Below, in pieces: positions 27,421 through 34,262 of a stretch of DNA of 64,000 nt. Each line of letters begins with the position of its first letter. Positions within the stretch are counted from its first letter, which is position 1. The DNA is taken from the NCBI GenBank assembly GCA_020635055.1, contig JACKAN010000011.1:1-64000 (forward strand), read 5' to 3'. The translations under genes were made by a program, and so were the position numbers. The notes under the pieces were generated by a model that was not told the origin of the DNA, searched no databases, and worked only from the letters and a program-made list of their open reading frames with translations. Source of the DNA: Pseudobdellovibrionaceae bacterium (lineage in GTDB: Bacteria; Bdellovibrionota; Bdellovibrionia; Bdellovibrionales; UBA1609).

Positions 27421-27929
27421 AATGAATAAATTATTAACACTTACTCGTGGCCATCGTTTCACAGCAGCAATTAACACAGCACAAGCCAGGAAACAGATCT
27501 AAAAAGTTTTATGGGTTGTGACATTCAGGTGGAAATGTCAGGCGTTAGAATTGGGCTTGTGTTGGAGCTCAAAAATTAGAAGGTAAAGGCGAAGTGACTT
27601 GTTACAGTGTTGGCGATGTTGTTACACAAGCTGTAAAATTAAAACTTATGGGTGCAGGTGTGGGCCTTGGCTTTTCTAAAGTGAAATCTGTAGCTGTAAA
27701 ATCCATCGGTATTGGCTTAACTAATGGACCTGAGTCTTTGTATGGCAAATACTCTGTAGGCGCGACAGCAGGTTTGTCTCTAATTAATCGTGGTTATGAT
27801 TTTGATGCGGCTGTTCGCTTGAGTAAAAGCGGCCTAGGTTTTGAGTTAGGTTTCTTCGGTCAAGATGTTAATGGTCTTGAAGCTCATTTACATGGCATGG
27901 TTATGACAATCAAACCTGACAAAAACTAA
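27421..27929 (+). pseudogene. Frameshifted secreted protein gene
   Basis: ATG 27421 after an AGGGG site starts MNKLLTLT, a signal-peptide beginning that then runs off frame. A second frame reads GCDIQVEMSGVRIG, and a third continues ACVGAQKLEGKGEVTCYSV to the end of the long frame at 27929. Placed end to end these give one protein: a signal peptide, then a glycine-rich beta-strand domain (VGLGFSKVKSVAVKSIGIGL, GATAGLSL, GFELGFFGQDVNG). At least two frameshifts separate the pieces. The 27961 terminator follows. The C-terminal 111 residues are unbroken. Function unknown. Confidence 0.65.
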
Positions 27930-27960
27930 GTAATTAAAATACAAAATTCAAGTTAATTAA

Positions 27961-27995
27961 AGGGCTCAATCAATGAGCCCTTTTGCTTTTTGTTT
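27961..27995 (+). terminator. Factor-independent terminator
   Basis: AGGGCTCA-ATCAA-TGAGCCCT is a perfect 8-bp stem with a 5-nt loop, followed by TTTGCTTTTTGTTTT. It ends transcription of the frameshifted secreted-protein gene and lies just before the end of the convergent gene at 27998. Confidence 0.85.
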
Positions 27996-27997
27996 TA

Positions 27998-28531
27998 CTA
28001 TAGCTTTTCAATAGCCGCTTCGATGGCACTGGTCTGATCTTTAAACCTGCCGGAGGCTACAAGTTCTTGCAGTTTATTTATTGTCTTCAGTTGAAAACCA
28101 AAAGTTTTTTTTTGCTTTTTTTCATTTACGGGTTTGGTTCGCTTGTCTCTTAGCGGAGCATTCGCCCAAGATTTCATCTTGGCATATTCAATGCCTTCAA
28201 AGTTTGGTCCCAACTCGGCATTATTTCTAATCGCCTTTAAAACTTCCTCCAGTTTTGGGGGTATGTTTTCTAGACCAATAAAATTAGCTCGATAGTGCAA
28301 CAATGCCGCAGGTAAGACTTCTAAGATACGTGGTTCGACATTGCGGCCAGCCCAAATAGCATCCCTTAGTTCCACTCTGGCTCCCGTGCGAGCAGTTATG
28401 GGTTGATTAGTCCGCAGGAGTCCTTTTGCCTTAAGCAGAGCAATTGTTTTCGTAAAACGTATATCCGTCCGATTGAGTTTGTTCTGTGCGGCCTTATTTT
28501 TGATCTTTTGTAAAAACTCATTTATTTCCAT
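27998..28531 (-). CDS. Partner of a nucleotidyltransferase-like gene; C-terminal RHH-like segment
   Basis: The 177-residue protein has an N-terminal part with LNRTDIRFTKTIALLKAKG and an ARVELRDAIWAGRNVEPRIL segment, a Lys-rich linker, and a C-terminal stretch FGFQLKTINKLQELVASG-RFKDQTSAIEAAIEKL. That C-terminal stretch has the strand-helix-helix pattern of ribbon-helix-helix DNA-binding antitoxins. It starts 3 bp after the end of the nucleotidyltransferase-like pseudogene, so the two formed one operon. The pairing and the DNA-binding tail suggest the antitoxin or immunity half of a toxin-antitoxin-like unit. Its frame is fully intact. The assignment is inferred, not recognised by family. Confidence 0.6.
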   Translation of the reverse strand: MEINEFLQKIKNKAAQNKLNRTDIRFTKTIALLKAKGLLRTNQPITARTGARVELRDAIWAGRNVEPRILEVLPAALLHYRANFIGLENIPPKLEEVLKAIRNNAELGPNFEGIEYAKMKSWANAPLRDKRTKPVNEKKQKKTFGFQLKTINKLQELVASGRFKDQTSAIEAAIEKL

Positions 28532-28534
28532 TTT

Positions 28535-29041
28535 TTATTCTCCAATAAAGTATTTCAAATCTCCGCCATTGTCCTGAATTCTTCGAGCCAGATTGGGAAA
28601 GCATTCACTAGCAATTGCATCGAGTATTAAAACCTTGTTTTTATCTTTTGCTTTAACAGCTTTGCTAACGAGTGCAGACTCCGGATCGAGCAGTTTTATT
28701 TTCACATATTTAAATTTCCAAAAAAGTTCAAACGTGCTTCCTGGGGGTATCCAAATATAATGACTATCACTGTCCAGGCGGAGGTTATACTTGGGCAAGA
28801 TTTTTTTACTTTAAGCATCCATGATAAAGCTTTGAGTTTTCTCAATAATGACATCAAGATCGTTAGTCATTTAAAGAGGAAGAATCTGTGTTGCCATTTC
28901 ATTCGCTAAAAGTGTGACTTGCCCAAGAATTCGAACTTCAACGGGTCGAAGTTTAACTACGCCCTCTTTTTCACGCTCGTTATTCTCTAGGATCATTCGA
29001 TCATTTAATTCTTTAAAAATAGCCAAAATAGTGTCTTTCAT
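28535..29041 (-). pseudogene. Nucleotidyltransferase-like gene with two in-frame TAA codons
   Basis: From ATG 29041 to the stop at 28535 a single frame of 169 codons is broken only by TAA at 28871-28873 and TAA at 28811-28813. The pieces read VVKLRPVEVRILGQVTLLA, MTNDLDVIIEKTQSFIMDA and VKIKLLDPESALVSKAVKAK-DKNKVLILDAI. The TNDLDVI block resembles the T-x-D-x-D motif of minimal nucleotidyltransferases and the later part resembles the LDPEDLxxSK region of DUF6036/AbiEii-type proteins; the usual GG before it is GQ here. A dead toxin beside an intact partner gene is the simplest reading. Confidence 0.6.
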
Positions 29042-29052
29042 TTTAATTATAA

Positions 29053-29074
29053 TATACTATACATACTGTATAAT
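29053..29074. promoter_or_regulatory. AT-rich inverted repeat at the promoter of the 29-28 kb operon
   Basis: TATACTATACATACTGTATA with flanking AT pairs forms an imperfect palindrome 12 bp upstream of the ATG at 29041. The minus strand also shows TATTATAAT as a possible -10. Such a site is where an autoregulating ribbon-helix-helix partner would bind. Confidence 0.4.
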
Positions 29075-29201
29075 AACAAGTAATATTATGTATTTAGACT
29101 GCACCATATTGAGGCAATATTTTTCAAGTAAAACTAGCCACTTAAGTGGTTGTACTTAAGACAAAACATCTACTTTTTACCAGTAGAAACCTACAACTTA
29201 A

Positions 29202-30110
29202 TTAATTGTAAATTTCAGAGAGGCCGCATTGCCAGTCTTTGCAAGTGTGGCAGGGATAGAAGTTAAAATCATTTTTCAAGTGCCTTTTTCTGCGTTCTTG
29301 AAGTTCACTCAACCACACTTCGCTGATGGTTTGCTGATTTAAATCACCCATGTATTCTTGTCCATCCCACATGGAATCGCACTGAGCTGCTTTTCCTGTC
29401 CAATGAATGGAAAGGGTTCGCATAAGCCAGGGACAGGGTATGTTTCTTTCGGAATCAGGAATGGAAAGATTGTCCGCCGCGACTCCCGTTCCCCAACCTA
29501 ATTTGTGTCTTATTTTTATGGTAGCACCCGAACCTGTCCACTTTTGTTTAAAGAGTTCTTCTTCATGAATGTTTTCGTCTTGGACAATAAATTGTAAGGT
29601 AATTTCTAAACTGGGTAACTGACCACTGGCCTTTGCTTTTAACAAAGCATCAATGTTTTTTTCCACAACTTTAAAATCGCCCCCCACTCGCACTTTGTCG
29701 TAAGTGGCCTCTGTTGCAGCATCCAGTCCGACAGTAAGTTTATTTAAATCACATTCAGCTAGGTTGTCTATGTATTCTGGTTTAAATAAATTGAGATTAG
29801 TGTTTATGTTTTTCTTTTTTAAGCCTTTGGTTTTCATGTATTTTAAATACTCAAATATTTTGAGTGGCTGCAGAAAAAGCTCACCCATTATCGGGGACCA
29901 AATCTCGGTATCAGGATTTATCTCAGCGATTTCGTCTACCAATTTTTGGAAAAGCTTAAAATCCATAAGGCCTTTTTTGCGAGTTAATTTAGGCTGAGGG
30001 CACATAATGCATTTCAAATTACAACCGGCAAGGATTTCAAATATAATTACTTTTGGAAAGTTGTAGAGTTCACGGTTAATAGGAATGGATTCAATGGAAA
30101 TCGGTCGCAT
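29202..30110 (-). CDS. Radical SAM protein with SPASM-type C-terminus
   Basis: The 302-residue protein has the radical SAM cluster motif CNLKCIMCPQP (C-x3-C-x2-C) in FEILAGCNLKCIMC, then SPIMGELFLQP and LTVGLDAATEATYDKVR, all typical of the TIM-barrel fold. The C-terminal part has further Cys (NIPCPWLMRTL, AAQCDSMW, YPCHTCKDWQCG), as in SPASM domains that bind auxiliary 4Fe-4S clusters. The substrate is unknown; a peptide or sugar substrate is typical of the group. I use ATG 30110; a TTG at 30137 adds nine residues, and neither has a good binding site. Confidence 0.88.
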   Translation of the reverse strand: MRPISIESIPINRELYNFPKVIIFEILAGCNLKCIMCPQPKLTRKKGLMDFKLFQKLVDEIAEINPDTEIWSPIMGELFLQPLKIFEYLKYMKTKGLKKKNINTNLNLFKPEYIDNLAECDLNKLTVGLDAATEATYDKVRVGGDFKVVEKNIDALLKAKASGQLPSLEITLQFIVQDENIHEEELFKQKWTGSGATIKIRHKLGWGTGVAADNLSIPDSERNIPCPWLMRTLSIHWTGKAAQCDSMWDGQEYMGDLNQQTISEVWLSELQERRKRHLKNDFNFYPCHTCKDWQCGLSEIYN

Positions 30111-30239
30111 AAATAATACTAAATCGCCAGCTTCCAAAAAGTCAAATATCCAAAAAGTCTTTTATTGCTGCTTTTAAAAATTCTTGAAGACCATCGGGCA
30201 ATTCCCCAAGATCCGTTTTGAATAAAGAAATGTCCCAAG

Positions 30240-30728
30240 CTAGAATCTGTACTTCTTTTCTTTAGCGTAGCTAAGTTCAAGATAAAAGTCGCCAGCCTCA
30301 CTGTTGAAGGGCAAAAGTAAACACTGGCTATCTTTACAGCTGGGGACCTTGATTTCTTTACCATGTATTATATTGGGTATTGCCAAATCTAGTTTGTGTC
30401 CCAAGTAATTTAATTCCGTTTTGGCAAAGCCATAAATAATACTTAATAATTCACAGGCACCATCGTGGATGTCTTCGTTGATTTCATTGAGATGGGTATT
30501 TAACATTTTATTGTAAATATTAAGGTAGGTTTCGCCGTGGAAAAACAAAGAAATTTTCCCTTTAAAGCTTAGAGAATCAAGATGAATAAAGCTTCCGATA
30601 TCGATACTATCAGAAATATTATGAGCTATATTCACAATGGGATTGCCAGCGCTCACATGTATTCCCACTTGTTTTTTTATAGTTTCAATCGTTCCATCTA
30701 TAAAGGGTTGAATAAAATCTGCACTCAA
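30240..30728 (-). CDS. CheX-like phosphatase-fold protein, active site altered
   Basis: The 162-residue protein resembles CheX/CheC: an initial helix (FIQPFIDGTIETIKKQ), strands, then the active helix EDIHDGACELLSIIYGFAKTEL followed by LDLAIPNIIHGKEI. The family's catalytic E-x-x-N appears as E-L-L-S, so the Asn that positions water for CheY-P hydrolysis is missing. It may bind rather than dephosphorylate a receiver protein. Downstream, in another frame, 30142-30250 encodes an unbroken tail (AWDISLFKTDLGELPDGLQE and FLKAAIKDFLDI). A single frameshift could make this the protein's true C-terminus. Confidence 0.72.
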   Translation of the reverse strand: MSADFIQPFIDGTIETIKKQVGIHVSAGNPIVNIAHNISDSIDIGSFIHLDSLSFKGKISLFFHGETYLNIYNKMLNTHLNEINEDIHDGACELLSIIYGFAKTELNYLGHKLDLAIPNIIHGKEIKVPSCKDSQCLLLPFNSEAGDFYLELSYAKEKKYRF

Positions 30729-31015
30729 TTCTTCACTCCTTATTTATTATTACAAACATATTAATTAATATGATTTATATTTAACTAAATTGGACAAGCA
30801 ATAGCAAAGCAGGATTTTTTTGCTGCGAAGCGCATCAACGAAAACAAAGAAATTGCCTCAAAATGGACGAAAGTCCTTTTTTAAGTAAGCTCATGAAGAT
30901 GTTATATAAGCTTATGGGGGATAAGTTAAAAAAATAAAAAATTTAAAGTTTTTCAGGCTTTTAGTGTCAGACTCCTTAAAATAATTCGCGTCTAATATTC
31001 TTGCTGATGTATGAG
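30729..31015. other. Intergenic region with a 16-bp palindrome
   Basis: CATATTAATTAATATG at 30757-30772 is a perfect palindrome about 30 bp upstream of the CheX-like start and may be its operator. Further right, 30770-30960 holds two short open readings without good starts (ending VLF at about 30887 and LKK at about 30938). I see no other gene. Confidence 0.35.
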
Positions 31016-31150
31016 TTCAAATTTAGAAACAACTCAAATAGATAATGTGAGGTTCATCTAAGCTTCAAATTCATATGAAATACAAATTAGAGGGTTTTAA
31101 ATCCTAAATTTTCTATTTCAGTAACTTTAAAATAGGGAAGGGAATTCAGT
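31016..31150 (-). repeat. Dispersed intergenic repeat, copy B (inverted)
   Basis: Read on the minus strand, this copy runs ACTGAATTCCC, CTATTTTAAAGTTACTGAAATAG (stem-loop), TTTAAAACCCTCTAATTTG, TATTTCATATGAATTTG, CCTCACATTATCTATTTGAG and TTTCTAAATTTGAAC, in the same order as copies A and C. It lies 135 bp upstream of the lipoprotein gene at 31286 and points away from it, so together with copy C it frames the 31286-32277 gene pair as an inverted repeat. Confidence 0.8.
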
Positions 31151-31285
31151 GGGTTTGCGATTTGGTAATGTGTTGTTTTGATACGTTTTAGTATTTCGTA
31201 TCAAAAACGAACAAAATTATAAAAAAATCTCAAAAAATCACAAAATTATCTCAACTTTCATCTAGGTCTGGCCGATATATTTTTT

Positions 31286-31783
31286 ATGGGACGAGTTCTT
31301 TATTTAAGTTTATTATCATTTAGTATGATGGTTTTATTTCAAAACTGTCAGTCTTTTGAGACGGCTCAAGTTAAAGAGTTCTCTAGTCAATGCCATGCAA
31401 AAATAAAAAATAAAATACTAGCAGTAGGTGGTTGGTCAGATTCCGAGTGCAGTAACTTAAATCACTATAATTGCGCCTTAAAGGTTTATAAACCTTATGT
31501 GAGCAGTGCTTCTTTTAAAGATGTTCAATGTATGGAGTTGGATGGCAGTCAAGTATGCTTTGATGTCGATGTGGACACTCACGATACTTCTTCTTTATTA
31601 AATAATCCCAAAATTATAGATGATGATTTTGTAGAGGGTGGTAACTTTAATCGCCAAGAATATAGATGTATGCAAACGGGCATCGTTCAGGGTGGACAGC
31701 CATTAATTATTGAAGTGGCCGACAGTCTTGAATCTGCATTTAGTTTGGCCAGAAAAACATGCAGACAAGGAGTGCGCTTGTGA
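31286..31783 (+). CDS. Cys-rich lipoprotein of unknown function
   Basis: The 165-residue protein starts with a hydrophobic signal ending in MVLFQNCQSF. Cys21 in FQNC would be the lipidated residue; this is not the textbook lipobox, but the same FQNC form is common in predatory-bacterium lipoproteins as I recall them. The mature part has seven further Cys (CHAKI, SECSNL, YNCALK, VQCMEL, QVCFDV, YRCMQT, KTCRQ), suggesting disulphides. It overlaps the next gene by 4 bp (GTGA), so both are made together. No family recognised. Confidence 0.65.
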   Translation: MGRVLYLSLLSFSMMVLFQNCQSFETAQVKEFSSQCHAKIKNKILAVGGWSDSECSNLNHYNCALKVYKPYVSSASFKDVQCMELDGSQVCFDVDVDTHDTSSLLNNPKIIDDDFVEGGNFNRQEYRCMQTGIVQGGQPLIIEVADSLESAFSLARKTCRQGVRL

Positions 31784-32277
31784 AAAAGCTAATGCTAGCT
31801 GTTGCTCTATTGTTTATAGCTGAAAGCATAAGAGCCAACGTTCTATGGAGCTCCACCGGGAACACTCCGCCCAGGCACAGAAATATCACACTTGAAAATG
31901 GCGCACCTTGTGGAGTGGGTACTCCTGTAACCCCAACGTTGATGAATTCCGGAAAAGATATTCAATTGGAGTGGGAAGAATTTATTCCACAAAATGGTTA
32001 TTTTGAAATTTATTTTTCTCCAGCTAATGATGCTAACTGGGTGTTGCTTAAAAAAATAGATAACATAGTTAGTGCTGAGGACTTAAACAAAACTTTTATT
32101 ATTCATAAGGCAAATATTCAATTGCCAGATGTCACTTGCGAAGCTTGTAGTCTACAAATCATTCAAACCGTTACGGGCACAGTAGATGCTAAGTATTTCT
32201 CTTGCGCGGATATTCAAATTACAGGGCCAGCGGATAAAACACAAATTGACCCCAGCTCCAATCAGTGTCCTGAATAG
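31780..32277 (+). CDS. Secreted polysaccharide-monooxygenase-like protein (SCE4755 type)
   Basis: The start is GTG 31780, 6 bp after AAGGAG and overlapping the previous stop; it yields the signal peptide MKKLMLAVALLFIAESIRA. The mature domain shows the pattern I associate with SCE4755-type monooxygenase-like proteins: APCGVGTP, DIQLEWEEFIPQNGYFEIYF, then LPDVTCEACSLQIIQT and YFSCADIQI near the end. Those relatives are thought to resemble copper LPMOs, which need an N-terminal His. Here the predicted mature N-terminus is Asn (NVLWSS), so the His brace would be incomplete. It may be a binding protein rather than an oxidase. Family assignment from memory. Confidence 0.62.
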   Translation: MKKLMLAVALLFIAESIRANVLWSSTGNTPPRHRNITLENGAPCGVGTPVTPTLMNSGKDIQLEWEEFIPQNGYFEIYFSPANDANWVLLKKIDNIVSAEDLNKTFIIHKANIQLPDVTCEACSLQIIQTVTGTVDAKYFSCADIQITGPADKTQIDPSSNQCPE

Positions 32278-32427
32278 GAAATTATTTAAAAAAATTAAAT
32301 ACAAATTGAGTTAAATTTTTATCTTGAAATTAGTTTTTCTCTCAACACAAATGAGGAATACTAGGAAAATCTACTTTTTATTATAAATCCCATGAAAACC
32401 CTATAAATACTGGTGTCTTAGTCCTGC

Positions 32428-32558
32428 ATAGAACTCATTTATCTATTTCGAAGTAACTGAAACAGATAATTTAGGCTTTAAAACCTTCTAATTTACATTT
32501 CATTTTAATTAAAACCATAGAATCTCATTTTGTCTATTTGAATTATTTCTAAATTTGA
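32428..32558 (+). repeat. Dispersed intergenic repeat, copy C
   Basis: This copy reads TATCTATTTCGAAGTAACTG, AAACAGATAATTTAGGC, TTTAAAACCTTCTAATTTAC, ATTTCATTTTAATT and TATTTGAATTATTTCTAAATTTGAAGG, matching copy A block by block. It lies about 150 bp after the monooxygenase-like gene, same orientation as copy A. The following DNA up to 32831 contains AT-rich spacer and, presumably, the promoter of the vWA lipoprotein; no gene is seen. Confidence 0.8.
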
Positions 32559-32831
32559 AGGCATACACAGTAAGTGAGGCTTTTTTTATTTGTAAAATAA
32601 ATATACAAAAAATTTAAATTTTAGTCCTATTATTTTTAGCAATAGTCTCGCGATTATAATTACTTAAGCTAAGCTTGTACTAAATTGAAATGAGTATGAA
32701 AAAAAATTAGGCAGCCACCTAGACCTAAGTTAAGCTATATATAGACAAAGAAAATCACTCTTAAAGAATGTATGCAAGAGCGAAACAATTTTTTAGCAAG
32801 CTAAATTTTAGCTTTAGTTAAAGGATGCTTT

Positions 32832-34250
32832 ATGCATAACATTTTTAAAGACAACAAGCAGTTTAAACTCATAATATTATCACTCCTATTGGGGCTCCTT
32901 TCTGCCTGCGAACTCACTAAAGAAGATAAAAAGAATGTAGAAGATGCTTTTACACCTCCAATAGTAGAAGAACCAGAAGACACAAGTGTGGAAAAAGAAA
33001 ATTGTGAAACCGAAAGATTTGTACAGCCCTCAGCGGAAGTTGTGAAAAAGCTAGATTTAGTTTTTGTTGTGGACACCTCGGGTTCTATTAACGAAGAAAG
33101 AACAGGAATTGCTAATGGTATTGATGCTTTCGTAAGGGAGCTTCCTGCTGATGTTGATTTGCAAGTGGGCATTATGTATGCACACGGAGAAGCTAGCAAT
33201 AATTCAGGTATGCTTACAGGTAACCCCGCTATTTTAAAGACTTCGGAGCTTACAATAGAAGAAATTAGAGCTCACTTGTACAACCGCATGAACAGACCCA
33301 GATCTGAATTTAGCAGTGATGGTGGTGAGGTGGGTATGTATGCATTTTTAAAATCCATTACAGGCAAATATGAAGACAATAGAGCGGCAGGTTTTTATAG
33401 AGAGGACGCAGCCTTATCTGTAGTTTTTGTTGCTGACGAAAACGACATCTGTGCATTAGATAGCTATCCTACAGGGGTTACGCCGGTTTACGATCCAGAT
33501 AGATTAGAGTACCCAGCTTTTGCAAAATATTGTGCTGGAGTCACTCCAGAAGCAATTGTTAGTAGAGTGCGTGACATCAAGGGCGACAAGCCCGTTCTAA
33601 TTTCGGGAATCATTTACACAGGAGAAAATGCCTTTCCTAAAACAGGTGAAAACGAAATTGGCTATGGATATCTAGAGACCATTAACTTAGCCAATGGACT
33701 TGTTATCGATTTGGCCGCAGGTCAATACGATGTGAGCATGAGAGAGATTGGTTATTTAACTTATAAAAAATTAAACTTAATGACTGAATTTAATTTAAGT
33801 AAAAATGGCTTTAGCAATGACAGCATTGAAGTCAAAGTGGATTCTAAAAAAACCAACTTCATTTACGCCGATGCCTTAAATCAAGTGCAAATCAACGAAG
33901 CGGATGCTGGTGGTGAGAAGTCAGAAGTCTTAGTCAGCTATTGCTTCCCAGTTACAATTCCAGCCAAGATAACGGAACTAAGAGCCTTTGGTATATCTTT
34001 TACCCAAGCTAAAATCTCTTGGCAAACAGATCAAGAAGTCACTTCTGTAATAACTATTAATAGACTGATCGATGGACATGAAATAGTAATCACAGACAAT
34101 ACATTTAAAAAGAGTCATTTGCATACACTCACTGGCCTTACAGACAACAAAATGTATAAAGTAACAGTGACTGTAACAAACAAAGATGGAGCTAAAACAA
34201 GTGGAGAAGTTAAGTTTAAGACTCTAAATTCCTTAGATTTCTTATTTTAA
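32832..34250 (+). CDS. Lipoprotein with von Willebrand A domain and C-terminal Fn3-like domain
   Basis: The signal ends in LLSAC with Cys26 as the lipidated residue. A vWA domain follows with the MIDAS motif DLVFVVDTSGSINEE near residue 78 and a later VVFVADENDIC. The C-terminal 90 residues (ITELRAFGISFTQAKISWQT, VTSVITI, LTGLTDNKMYKVTVTVTN) have the strand pattern of a fibronectin type III domain. The 472-residue protein probably sits on the envelope and binds another protein through a metal ion. A paralogue lies at 46877-47938. It is a single gene with its own promoter region. Confidence 0.85.
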   Translation: MHNIFKDNKQFKLIILSLLLGLLSACELTKEDKKNVEDAFTPPIVEEPEDTSVEKENCETERFVQPSAEVVKKLDLVFVVDTSGSINEERTGIANGIDAFVRELPADVDLQVGIMYAHGEASNNSGMLTGNPAILKTSELTIEEIRAHLYNRMNRPRSEFSSDGGEVGMYAFLKSITGKYEDNRAAGFYREDAALSVVFVADENDICALDSYPTGVTPVYDPDRLEYPAFAKYCAGVTPEAIVSRVRDIKGDKPVLISGIIYTGENAFPKTGENEIGYGYLETINLANGLVIDLAAGQYDVSMREIGYLTYKKLNLMTEFNLSKNGFSNDSIEVKVDSKKTNFIYADALNQVQINEADAGGEKSEVLVSYCFPVTIPAKITELRAFGISFTQAKISWQTDQEVTSVITINRLIDGHEIVITDNTFKKSHLHTLTGLTDNKMYKVTVTVTNKDGAKTSGEVKFKTLNSLDFLF

Positions 34251-34262
34251 GTGGTCGCAGTA

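Noticed and set aside
29139..29150. Perfect palindrome CCACTTAAGTGG
   Set aside because: No T run and no clear relation to a promoter; too short to call as a site.
30864..30938. 24-codon reading MDESPFLSKLMKMLYKLM...
   Set aside because: No ribosome-binding site, AT-rich, overlaps another unsupported reading; cannot be told from chance.
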